NCBI GenBank assembly: GCA_965243805.1
Contig: OZ251577.1
Location: forward strand, 744,001 to 808,000
Origin: CATQHQ01 sp965243805
Lineage (GTDB): Bacteria > Gemmatimonadota > Gemmatimonadetes > Longimicrobiales > Gaopeijiaceae
Direction of reading: 5' to 3'
Length of the DNA: 64,000 nt
Shown: one piece after another, positions 17,319 through 26,072 of the stretch
Layout: every line of letters starts with the position of its first letter
How positions within the stretch are numbered: the first letter of the stretch is position 1
Position numbers and translations under genes: made by a program
Notes under the pieces: generated by a model
Databases searched by the model: none
The model's input: only the letters and a program-made list of their open reading frames with translations
What the model was told of the DNA's origin: nothing

Positions 17319-18727
17319 GAAGCACCCTGCTGGCCATGACCGCCAGCCAGCACCGGCGCGTGTCGGAACACCTCTTCCCCGGCGACGGCCTCGAAGCCGC
17401 GGCGGTACTCGTATGCAACCAGGGGACCGGAAGGCGGCACCAGCGTCTCGTCGTTTCGGAGACGCTCCTTCTGCCGCACCGGCGCTCGCAGAGGAAGAGC
17501 GACTTCGTGTCCTGGCCCTTCTCGGACTACCTGGAACCCGAGCGGATCGCGTCGATCGACAGGAACGGCCAGTCGATCGTGACGATTCATTCGCATCCCA
17601 CGGGCAACCCGCGCTTCTCGGAGCTGGACGACCAGACGGACCGGGAGCTCTTCGAGTCGGTCTCCGCTTGGTTCGACGACGGCCGCATGAACGGCTCGGC
17701 AATCATGACGCCGGACTTGCGCATCCGAGCCCGCACGGTGGCGCCGGACGGCAGCTTCGTCGAGGCAGGCGCAGTGTCCGCCGTCGGCGAAGACGTGCGC
17801 ATCTGGAAGCGCGATGTGGCGAGCGCAGGCGTCGGCTCGGCGAGCGCGGGCGTCCAGGAGCACGAAGAGCGGATCGCCCAGACCTTCGGCCAGGGAACGC
17901 TGGAGCTGCTCCGCTCCCTCCGGGTCGGCGTGGTCGGATGCTCGGGCACCGGCAGCGTCGTGGTGGAGCTTCTGGCGCGCAACTGCGTCGGCGCGATCGT
18001 GCTGGTGGACGACGACGTGATGGAGCCGGAGAACCTGAACCGCATCGTCAACGGCACCCTGGAGGACGCCCAGGCGGGACGGCCCAAGGTGGACGCGCTG
18101 CGCCAGGCGGTCGAGAGGATGGGCCTCGGCACGTCTGTGGACGCGCACTGTTGCTTGACCGACTCGCAGGAAGCGGTGGCGGCCCTGATCGACTGCGACG
18201 TGCTCTTCGGCTGCGTCGATTCCGCGTTCGGCCGCTATCACCTGGATTGCTTGGCGAGCGCGTACTGTCTACCCTACTTCGACGTCGGGGTCAATCTCGA
18301 TGCCGACGGCCAGGGCGGCGTTGCCGACGCCGACGCCGTTGCCCACTACGTCCATCCCGAAGGAAGCAGCCTCCTGTCGCGCGGAGCCTACACCATGGAG
18401 CAGGTCACGGCGGAGAACTGGCGGCGAAACGACCAAGCCCACTATGAGCTGCAGCGGACGGCCGGCTACCTCCAGGAAGTCGGCGAAGACCAGCCGGCGG
18501 TGATCTCCCTCAACATGCAGGCCGCGTGCCTGGCCTTCAACGACTTCATGGCGCGGCTCCACTCGTACCGCCTCGACCGAAACCGCTGCTTCGCCACGCA
18601 GCGCGTCCGACTGGTCCACGGCGCCTACGAAGCCACCGACGACTCTGGCCAGCCGCACCCACTCTTCGCCAAGTACGCCGGCGCGGGCGACGCCAGCGTC
18701 CTCGTGCAGAACAACACCGTGCGATGA
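17315..18727 (+). CDS. JAB deubiquitinase - E1 (ThiF) fusion protein
   Basis: This is a 470-residue fusion. The N-terminal JAB/JAMM metalloprotease has the zinc signature HSHPTGNPRFSELDD at residues about 92-106. The C-terminal ThiF/E1 domain has the nucleotide loop GCSGTGS near 208, VLVDDDVMEPENLNR (adenylation Asp and Arg) and cysteine-bearing segments LFGCVDS and CLASAYCLPYFDV that may carry the thioester. It should process and activate the Ubl encoded upstream. The GTG start at 17315 overlaps the E2 stop (GTGA), and its end overlaps the next ATG (ATGA); ATG 17336 is the alternative start. Translational coupling fits a dedicated pathway. Confidence 0.82.
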   Translation: MRSTLLAMTASQHRRVSEHLFPGDGLEAAAVLVCNQGTGRRHQRLVVSETLLLPHRRSQRKSDFVSWPFSDYLEPERIASIDRNGQSIVTIHSHPTGNPRFSELDDQTDRELFESVSAWFDDGRMNGSAIMTPDLRIRARTVAPDGSFVEAGAVSAVGEDVRIWKRDVASAGVGSASAGVQEHEERIAQTFGQGTLELLRSLRVGVVGCSGTGSVVVELLARNCVGAIVLVDDDVMEPENLNRIVNGTLEDAQAGRPKVDALRQAVERMGLGTSVDAHCCLTDSQEAVAALIDCDVLFGCVDSAFGRYHLDCLASAYCLPYFDVGVNLDADGQGGVADADAVAHYVHPEGSSLLSRGAYTMEQVTAENWRRNDQAHYELQRTAGYLQEVGEDQPAVISLNMQAACLAFNDFMARLHSYRLDRNRCFATQRVRLVHGAYEATDDSGQPHPLFAKYAGAGDASVLVQNNTVR

Positions 18728-19092
18728 TCAAGCACCTGGCGAACGTGTTCGCGCGCTTCCGACCGTACCGCACCGAGTGGGTGGACGACCCGCCCGACGC
18801 GCCCCTGCCCCGCACTGTGTACGTGGTCGGTGGTCGTCGGCACTCCTTCTCCGCCGTCGTCGCGTGTCCCCGCCGCGCCTGCCGCCAGTCGGTCAACCTA
18901 GACGTGTCGCCCGAGGTGACGCCCCACTGGCGCGTCCAGGAACACCCTGACGGCACCCTCTCCCTTCGCCCGTCGATCCACGTCACCGCCCTGCCCTGCA
19001 ACTGCCACTACTGGCTGCGCCGCGGCCGGGTCGTGTGGCACGAAGCCCCGCCGCTCTTCGTCCCCCGACGAAACCGAGCGCACCGACCATGA
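18724..19092 (+). CDS. DUF6527-type zinc-binding protein of ubiquitin-like operon
   Basis: This 122-residue protein has two metal-ligand clusters, CPRRACRQS near residue 42 and LPCNCHYWLRRGRV near 95, with WRVQEHPDGTLSLRPSIH between them. This is the pattern of the DUF6527 family, repeatedly found beside bacterial E1/E2/JAB genes. It is coupled by ATGA overlaps to both neighbours. It could act as the E3-like or target-recognition component, since bacterial zinc proteins in these operons have been proposed for that job; this is inference. Confidence 0.68.
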   Translation: MIKHLANVFARFRPYRTEWVDDPPDAPLPRTVYVVGGRRHSFSAVVACPRRACRQSVNLDVSPEVTPHWRVQEHPDGTLSLRPSIHVTALPCNCHYWLRRGRVVWHEAPPLFVPRRNRAHRP

Positions 19093-20807
19093 TCCGCAAG
19101 CTGGAAGTTCGGAACTTCAAGCGCTTCAAGTCTGCGAGCTTTGACCTTGACGACCGCCTCGTGATTGTGGGCCCGAACAACTGCGGCAAGACGACACTGC
19201 TACAGGCGATTTCACTATGGGCCGAAGCGTGGTGGCACTGGAGCAAGGACGAGGCCGCCGCCGGCTGGCTACGTGAGGACGGCAGTGCTCCCGTGCGCAC
19301 ATCGGAGAATGGCTACGTCACGACTACCGTTGACACCGTACGGTCGGTCTCGGTCTTGGACTTCGCTGATCTGTGGTACAACAAGGTTGTGCAAGAACCT
19401 GTCGTTCCAGAGAAGCAACCTATCGTTCTAGAAATGCACACGACCGAGTGGCATGTCGCACTCGAATTGCATTTCCGTACCAGTGCCACACTGGCCGTTC
19501 GCCCTGCTGATGCCGTTCTAGGAAAGGAGTTGCGTGCATGCTTGCACAGACCACTTGCGCCCGTGTACATATCCTCCGCGCTACGCATTGAGGAGAACGA
19601 AGCCGAGCTTGCCGACCACATCTTGCCGATTCGGTTGTCCAGCGGTCGCGGCGCCAGCGTACTGCGAAACATGTTGTTGCGCCTGTCGGAATCGGATGAT
19701 GCGTGGGATGCTTTGGTGAACAGCATCCATTCTCTGTTCGGCTATACGGTCAGCCGACCCAGCGGAGGAGACCCACTTCGCGTGTACTACCGGCATTCGG
19801 AGAGCGACTCTCTACTCGAAATCGCCTGTGCCGGCAGTGGCTTTCTTCAGGTGCTCCTGCTGTTTTCTAGCTTGCTGTACAGCAGAGCCAACATAATCTT
19901 GGTGGACGAACCCGATATGCATCTTCATCGCTTGTTGCAGAACGAAGTGTACGGCCAACTAGATCGAGCCCAAAATCTGCTGCTCGGCAAGAACGGTCGC
20001 GATCAAGCTCGACATCCGCACGAGGAATGGGATCAGCTTGTTGTCTCCACTCATTCCGACGTGCTCGTTGACGAGGTAGATTTGGATCGTCTGCGTTCCG
20101 TGACGAATACGGGGTTGCTTGAAGTCCAGCACAAGCCAGTGCTCAAGGAAGCACTGCGTGTCGTGACCAACAGCGACATCCATACGGCCTTGGTCGTGGG
20201 GCGCATTATCTATGTTGAAGGCGACACGGACGTCCCCATCTTGAGAGCCTGGGCGAAGGCGATAGGGCATCCGCTGTTGTCGTTCTTGGAGAAGCCGTTC
20301 ATCGTGCACACGGCGAAAAAGGAGGGACGTGAATTCGCGAAAACGCATTATCGAGCACTTCACACAGTTGTGCCATCGTTGCGAGGAATCGAATTGCGCG
20401 ACAGGAACAACAACGACATCTCGCAGAGCACCCGCGACGAGGCAATGCGGTCGACACCGCCCAGGACCTACTGGCATCGGTACGAGATCGAAAACTACTT
20501 GCTTCATCCAGATGCCATAATGCGTGTGGTGGTACGACGGGGAGGAAACAAGGCTAAGATCCGCGCCGAGAAACACTTGGAAGGGAACTGGCCACCGGTG
20601 GTAATCAAAGATCCGCTCGCGGATAATCAGTTTCTCGACACCAAGGGCAAAGGAATTATAGCGAATGTCATGGAGAGTGCAGGAGTGCCGTGGAGGGACC
20701 GGGAGTGCGTGGAGATTGCGGAGGGTATGACGGCGGCCGAAGTGCACCCCGACGTAGAGAAAAAGCTGGACGAACTTGCTGTGGAGCTAGCTATCGGCCG
20801 ACCGTAG
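19089..20807 (+). CDS. OLD-family ATP-dependent nuclease (AAA - TOPRIM)
   Basis: This 572-residue protein starts at ATG 19089, overlapping the DUF6527 stop. Residues 1-380 are an ABC-type ATPase (RKLEVRNFKRFKSASFD; Walker A GPNNCGKTTLL; Walker B NIILVDEPDMHLH; switch VVSTHSDVLVDEV). Residues 380-500 are a TOPRIM domain, with the metal-binding Glu in IYVEGDTDVPIL and an acidic ELRDRNNND segment. OLD nucleases such as GajA act in phage defence by nicking or cutting DNA. Overlap with the ubiquitin-like operon suggests it is its effector, or that a defence nuclease has been captured into the transcript. It ends 21 bases from a convergent gene. Confidence 0.8.
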   Translation: MIRKLEVRNFKRFKSASFDLDDRLVIVGPNNCGKTTLLQAISLWAEAWWHWSKDEAAAGWLREDGSAPVRTSENGYVTTTVDTVRSVSVLDFADLWYNKVVQEPVVPEKQPIVLEMHTTEWHVALELHFRTSATLAVRPADAVLGKELRACLHRPLAPVYISSALRIEENEAELADHILPIRLSSGRGASVLRNMLLRLSESDDAWDALVNSIHSLFGYTVSRPSGGDPLRVYYRHSESDSLLEIACAGSGFLQVLLLFSSLLYSRANIILVDEPDMHLHRLLQNEVYGQLDRAQNLLLGKNGRDQARHPHEEWDQLVVSTHSDVLVDEVDLDRLRSVTNTGLLEVQHKPVLKEALRVVTNSDIHTALVVGRIIYVEGDTDVPILRAWAKAIGHPLLSFLEKPFIVHTAKKEGREFAKTHYRALHTVVPSLRGIELRDRNNNDISQSTRDEAMRSTPPRTYWHRYEIENYLLHPDAIMRVVVRRGGNKAKIRAEKHLEGNWPPVVIKDPLADNQFLDTKGKGIIANVMESAGVPWRDRECVEIAEGMTAAEVHPDVEKKLDELAVELAIGRP

Positions 20808-20828
20808 CCAATCTGGCCTAGCCCCACC

Positions 20829-23507
20829 TCAACCCCCACCCTCCCTCTCCACCCGCACCATGGCCTGGTCAAACCACATCAGCAGCTTGGGGTCCTCCCG
20901 GAGCACGCGGTCGGGGATCTTCCTCGCCACGGCAACGACGGTGGCGTAGTCCTTCTCCTGCCACGCCTGGCGGAACCCGGCTCGCACCGCCTCGGTTCGG
21001 AACACAGTCAGCCTTGGCGCGTCGGCCTTCTTGTACTCGGCGAACTCCCGAAGCAGTGCCCGCTCCCGTAACCGGATCAGGTCGGCCTCCTTGTGGCGGT
21101 CAGGCACGTACCAGCGATCGGCCTCGTCGGACAGGAAGTTCTGCTCAAGCAGGTCGGACAACTCGACCGGGCGTTCGTGCTTGCTCCAGCCCGCTGTTTC
21201 GCGCAGGAACTGGGAGTGCAGTTCCTGGAACGACTGGGACTGGCGGGAGAGAACCTGGCGGAGCCACCGAATCGCCGACTCTTCGTCCCGGACGAACAGC
21301 TCCAACTGCGCTGGAGCGACCGGACGGTCCGCCGCCCGCCGGTCGTATTGCTCCGCCTGCTCGGGAAGGAAGTACTGTCCGTTCCGCTCGGGAAAGCGTC
21401 GGACGAGCCCCTGGTAGAACTCGGCAGCCGAAATCGGTACCAGCACCCCGCGCTGTACGTAGAATGCAACCATGCGGTCGAACAACAGGTAGTTCTGGCG
21501 CTCCGCAATCGCCTCCACGGCACCGTTTCTGACCTCGGGGGACGGCAGTTTCGCCAAGTGCATCCGCACGAAGTCCCATACGCTGTCGTCGCGGTCAGCC
21601 TGCAGTCGGGCACGGCTCTCCATCTTCTCGCGTGGCTTGTATGCCGAGATCGCCAGGTCCTGCTTCACCGTGGAGGCGTAGCTGAGCTGCTTGGTCGTCC
21701 CCTTCTTCTTGTCGAGCACGCGCACGTCGGCGACGACGAAGCCAGCTTCGGAGAGTGCCTCCTGTATGGCAACCCAGACGGCGTTCAGCGAGTTGTGGAA
21801 CTCGACGGTAATCCATCGACCCGGCTTGAGCACCCGGAAGTACTCGCGAAACGCCCCCAGCATCAGGCGTCGATAGTCCGCTAGGCTCTTGCCCTGCACC
21901 CGGTTGACGACGGCCTCCCGGGTGGGGTCGGTGCGGATGCCGAGCCAGCCTTCAACGAGGGTGTTCAGCTCCGAGTAGTTGAGGTTTCCGCCAAACGGCG
22001 GGTCGGTGAAGATGTAGTCGATCACGGCTTCTGGTACGTTCCGCAAGTCGGTCGCGCTCTGCGTTCCGACCACGACGCCCTTGCCCCGGGGGCCACTGCC
22101 GCATCTGCGCAGGTCGGCGATCCGGCTCCGCAGGTAGTTGGTGGCCGGAATCTCGGCCGTCAGCGGCGCGGCGTACAATGTCCCCGATAGCGGGCCAACA
22201 TGGCGGTCGTGGTTCGGCATGTACCGATTCAAGCGGCAGACTCGCTGGAGCGCCCCCGTAAGCACGAACAATCCCAGAAAGCGGGCCTCGCGGCACTTCA
22301 ACCCGCGCACGCGCTCCCAGAAATCCGTCAACAACGCCAGGTTGCGCCTAGTAAAGAAATGATGCAGATGCGTGAACCCGTGTGACTGCCTCGGCTGTTG
22401 CGTGTTGAAGCCGTCGGGCATGGCCACAATGGGCGGCTCCGAGCGAACCGACGCTTGCTCCAGGCGGGTGATAAGCGCCAGATCGGCGTCGTCCGGCACC
22501 TTCTCGAAGCGCCGCTTGCCCACGGTGTAGTTGATCATGACGGGCTGCTGCTCGGCCTGCCGCACGACCCTGCCGAGTTCGACATCGAACCGGGTGGTCC
22601 AAGAGCGGTGCAGCGTGCGAATCGATTGCAGGGAACCGCATTCTGGACATGGTACCTCCTTCGGCGTCCGCCGCTTGGGACCCCGAAAGACCAAGTCCCA
22701 GTACACTATCCTGCTACCACAGGCGGAGCACTGAAACACGTCGGACCAAACGACGTACTGGATGTGACCATGTGCCTGGGACGGGTCGCGACCGCCGTCG
22801 ATGTTGACTCGTTCGGCGACATCGGTTGTGCCTCTGGGCCAGCCGACGTGGGCCGTTTGCAGCAGCTCCCCGTGGTCCCGAGCGACCGCGACAACGATCT
22901 CCTCGATCTCGTCCAAGTGTTGGGCCAGCGCACCGATCGCGTTCATGCCAGCCGCGATGAAAGATGCGGCAGGGCTGAGGTCGCTGAGTATGGCCTGTCG
23001 TGCTCCGTCCCCTTCTTTGGCGCACAGTTGGGCCGCCACACCAGTCATGCCGGTTCCGCAGAACGCATCGAGGACGACGTCCCCAGGCCTCGTGAAGTGC
23101 AGAATGTACGGGACAATGGCGCCCGGCGGCACTTTAGTGCTGTAGTAGTGGGCGAAGTAGAGCGGATCGTTCTTGCCCACGGAGACGTCTGCGGCGAACG
23201 CAACCACCTCGGCGGAACCGTCCGACGAAGCTTCGGAAGGTGGCCCCGACGGGCGGCGTGCCGAGACTGCAAGCTCGCTGACAAATGGGCTTGGGCAGGC
23301 AGTGTAGTAGGGAGGTAGAGAGACGTCCAGGACTCTGTCGGTGCTCTCGACTGGCGCACCTTCCGTCTCCGTTAGTCGCGGCATGGCAGCCGCTAGCCGT
23401 TGCCGGTGCGCATCGGATTCGAGAAGGGCGGTCGCACGGGAGCCCTGGCTCTCACCCGCCTGATCAAAGAGCGTCGTTGCCACCCGCTGCCTACGCGCCT
23501 TTCTCAT
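20829..23507 (-). CDS. Second PglXI-like DNA methyltransferase (DUF1156-like layout)
   Basis: This intact 892-residue homologue of the interrupted PglXI at 8352-11169 has SLPPYYTACPSPF, AdoMet motif LDAFCGTGMTGVAAQ, a CSACG/CPECG zinc ribbon, catalytic DPPFGGNLNYSELN, and the same C-terminal blocks (RWITVEFHNSLNAVW, ENYLLFDRMVAF-like, LLEQNFL). There is no long G tract. It lies on the strand opposite to BREX, downstream of the PLD gene with a 17-base overlap, so both form one transcript. It could be the methyltransferase of a second defence system, or a backup for BREX. Gene pairs of this methylase type with PLD proteins are reminiscent of DISARM-like modules, but no DISARM helicase is present. 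Confidence 0.82.
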   Translation of the reverse strand: MRKARRQRVATTLFDQAGESQGSRATALLESDAHRQRLAAAMPRLTETEGAPVESTDRVLDVSLPPYYTACPSPFVSELAVSARRPSGPPSEASSDGSAEVVAFAADVSVGKNDPLYFAHYYSTKVPPGAIVPYILHFTRPGDVVLDAFCGTGMTGVAAQLCAKEGDGARQAILSDLSPAASFIAAGMNAIGALAQHLDEIEEIVVAVARDHGELLQTAHVGWPRGTTDVAERVNIDGGRDPSQAHGHIQYVVWSDVFQCSACGSRIVYWDLVFRGPKRRTPKEVPCPECGSLQSIRTLHRSWTTRFDVELGRVVRQAEQQPVMINYTVGKRRFEKVPDDADLALITRLEQASVRSEPPIVAMPDGFNTQQPRQSHGFTHLHHFFTRRNLALLTDFWERVRGLKCREARFLGLFVLTGALQRVCRLNRYMPNHDRHVGPLSGTLYAAPLTAEIPATNYLRSRIADLRRCGSGPRGKGVVVGTQSATDLRNVPEAVIDYIFTDPPFGGNLNYSELNTLVEGWLGIRTDPTREAVVNRVQGKSLADYRRLMLGAFREYFRVLKPGRWITVEFHNSLNAVWVAIQEALSEAGFVVADVRVLDKKKGTTKQLSYASTVKQDLAISAYKPREKMESRARLQADRDDSVWDFVRMHLAKLPSPEVRNGAVEAIAERQNYLLFDRMVAFYVQRGVLVPISAAEFYQGLVRRFPERNGQYFLPEQAEQYDRRAADRPVAPAQLELFVRDEESAIRWLRQVLSRQSQSFQELHSQFLRETAGWSKHERPVELSDLLEQNFLSDEADRWYVPDRHKEADLIRLRERALLREFAEYKKADAPRLTVFRTEAVRAGFRQAWQEKDYATVVAVARKIPDRVLREDPKLLMWFDQAMVRVEREGGG

Positions 23508-24517
23508 GTATGAACCGGGCCGCCAAGGGCAACATCCGCTTCAGGGTGCTACTCCCGCCACCGCCGCCGATTCGCGTCCCACCCAGGTTGGGCGGCAGTA
23601 TCCCTCGCAACACGGCGTAGTCCCAGAGATCGGTACGGCTGGTAGCATGGTCGTCCAGGTGCCGAACCCAGTCGTCGAGGAGCGTTCGATTCGGTTGGTT
23701 GGTAGATGTCGTTAGCGTCCATCGAATCCAGGTCCACAACAAGGGAACCGATGTAGTCTCCGTATTCCCAGAGAAAGCGACACGCCGCGTAGTAGCTCTG
23801 TCGGAAGTGTCCGGTTAGGTTCTGACCACCGATGTTGAGATGGCGATCATGCAGCACCGACGCGCCGGCAAGCGACCTATTGGCTTTCAGCCACTCGCCA
23901 AACTCGTCGATCTCGGCAACCTCGCTCGTTCCGGCGCGACGTTGCCCGTATCCCAGCAGCCCGTCCAGTTCCCGCTGTGCTTCGACAAGATTCTGTGAAT
24001 CGGAGGTCTCCTCTCTCTTCTCGGCAATCCTTTCGGAGTGGATGGAAACCCATTCTTCGAGCTTTTCCAGTGCCAGCGGCTTACCGTATCGGTCGGCCTC
24101 CGCGTCGATGAGCTTGGTAGCGGCCAGAACCTCGTCCTCGGTGAGGTCTAGCATGATCTCGAAGTTCTTTTCGAAGCCGGCAGACGACAGGTTGGCGGAG
24201 CCGACAAGGCCCGTGGAGCAGTCGGCAAGATATGCCTTGGCGTGCAGCTGCTGGTGCACGACCAGTTGAACGAGATGGCCTTCATCCTGCAACGGCACCA
24301 GCCGTCGAACCAACTCATCAGGGCTGGAGACGCCACTGATCCACTCAGATGGGCTGATCCGGCTCATGAACGTCAAGCCGACACCGGACGGCAGCACCCT
24401 GGACAGGTGACTGAGCCCGCGCGCACTATAGTAGGGAGTGCATACCAAGAGTCGCTCACGGCTCGCCCCTGCAACTCTGTCAAAGTCGTCCCAGGATGCT
24501 TGGATTACCTTTGCCAC
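23491..24517 (-). pseudogene. Phospholipase-D-like protein with a 4-base frameshift
   Basis: From ATG 24517 the product has an N-terminal PLD domain: YYSARGLSHL, then the HKD signature HAKAYLADCSTGLVGSANLS near residue 92. A helical region and KANRSLAGASVLHDRHLNIGG follow. At 23693-23702 (plus strand GGTTGGTTGG) the frame breaks. Deleting one copy of the tetramer restores the sequence DIYQPNRTLLDDWVRHLDDH and continues to the stop at 23491, giving about 340 residues. As read, the frame ends at 23549. The repaired end overlaps the methyltransferase start. It may be a restriction-like nuclease partner of that enzyme, or a helicase-less remnant. A sequencing error cannot be excluded. Confidence 0.7.
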
Positions 24518-24693
24518 TATAGTTGCTCCTTGATTGAGAATACCCCTCTACGGTTGAGAGTCCCTTCGACGGTACCGAGGTGAAGGAGGCAGGTCAAGCG
24601 ATTCCACAGCACCCAGGTCCCACTTCCCGGCCCCCTTGGCACGACCGAGCCCCCCTTGGCACGACCGCCTGCCCGGCATTACTGTTCTCCACG

Positions 24694-25197
24694 ATGAGTA
24701 CACGTGCGCCGAAACGTCGTCGGAGAGCGTCAGCGCCGCCTGCTTCCAGGAGTCCCCGGGCATCGACCGTAACGGGGTGGCGGCTAGTCGTTGCCCTGGC
24801 GATGGTCCTCGCGGTACCGGCGACGGCCCCCGGGATAACCGCCTTCGCGTGCCGCCACCATGCTGAACACGTTGCGCATCCGACCGAAGCGGGACCTCAC
24901 GGCTCCGGCCACAACTCCTCCCACGTCGCCGACGACCATCACGAGGACAGCGGTGACCACCAGGACGGCGGCCAGTCCTGCACCTGCGCTGGCTGGTGCC
25001 CGTCCTCCAGAAAGCCCGACATCGCCGGCGAGCAACGACAGGGCCAGCCGCGACCTCGTGTGGCCCGGTGTCCTGCGCGTCGCCGCGCCCTCCGACCGTC
25101 CCCTGCAGACCCGTCTCCTACCCCACCTCCTACCCTTCGCCAACCCTCCGCCTTCGTCCTGACAGCATTTCTGGAATCTGCTCTTTCCAAAACATAA
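24694..25197 (+). pseudogene. His/Cys-rich exported metal-related protein, frameshifted
   Basis: From ATG 24694 there is a basic N-terminus, a signal-like segment (LVVALAMVLAVPATAPG) and a His/Asp-rich stretch with SCTCAGWCP, typical of small periplasmic metal- (copper-) handling proteins of the DUF2946 style. Near 25050 meaning moves to another frame, whose end, LLPHLLPFANPPPSS (stop 25162), looks like the natural C-terminus. The in-frame tail to 25197 is low-complexity. So the gene seems to carry a frameshift. It pairs with the broken transporter-like gene downstream. Confidence 0.5.
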
Positions 25198-25223
25198 AAG
25201 CCTACTGGACAAGGACGAGGGAA

Positions 25224-26072
25224 ATGGGATTCACGACACCCGTGCGCCCCGGCGCATGGATCGCACTCCAAGGGCGAGTTCATGGTCTCCTACCGGTTCA
25301 TGCGGATGGCGATGGCGGGGAACCGCGACGGTACCGACGACTCTCCGCCCAGGACATGCTGAGGAGCTTCATGGTCTCACCGACCGAAATGACCATGGAC
25401 ATGCACATGGCGGGCCTCATGTACGCGCCCAGCGACGCGGTCACGCTCATGGCCATGCTGAACTGGACCAGTCAGTCCATGGACCACCTCACGAGAATGG
25501 GCGGCGCCTTCCAAGCCAGCTCCTCCGGCGTGGGAGACGCAGGCGTGACCGCCATGGTGCGGCTGAAGGGCCAGGGGGCCGTCCGCGCCCACCTGAACCT
25601 CGGCGTCGGCGTGCCCGTCGGCTCCATTGAGCAGACTGGGCCCAACCCCATGAGCATGGGCCGCGCTGTTCAGATGCCTTACACGATGCAGCTGGGCGAG
25701 AACTCCCGCGGCTACCGCAAGGGACACGCCGGCGAAGCCATGGGCTGGTTCGCAGTCAAGGCCACCGACTGGATCAGCCTGTCCGTTCGGGCTATGGCGA
25801 AGCGGTCCGGCAACTACTCCGGTGCCGACGCCGCCTACGGCAACCCGATGATGGCCCCCACAGTAAGGAGCGAGCTGCGCGGCGGAACCCGCGTCGACCT
25901 GCCCCTCGGCGCCAACGTGTACTTCCCTGACGGACTCTTGAAGGGCCACCGAATCGCCGCCGAGTGGACTCTGCCCCTCTACCAGGACCTGAACGGCCCC
26001 CAACTCCAGACCGACTGGACCCTGATGGTCGGCTGGCAGAAGTCGTTCGCGCCGCTGGGACACGGGCACTGA
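25224..26072 (+). pseudogene. Outer-membrane transporter-like (metal-associated) protein, 5' end broken
   Basis: From about 25345 the frame encodes a well-formed Met-rich beta-barrel protein (MVSPTEMTMDMHMAGLMY, then MAMLNWTSQSMDHLTRMGG, ending LGHGH), like the proteins annotated as transporter beside copper and silver resistance genes. The natural N-terminal part, SHSKGEFMVSYRFMRMAMAG, lies in another frame at about 25250-25340, so a frameshift sits near 25340 and the original start codon is not evident. With the damaged gene upstream it forms a decaying module wedged between BREX genes. Confidence 0.6.

Noticed and set aside
23398..23398. DISARM system
   Set aside because: A PLD protein and a methyltransferase are present, but no DrmA, DrmB or SNF2-like helicase is seen in the window.
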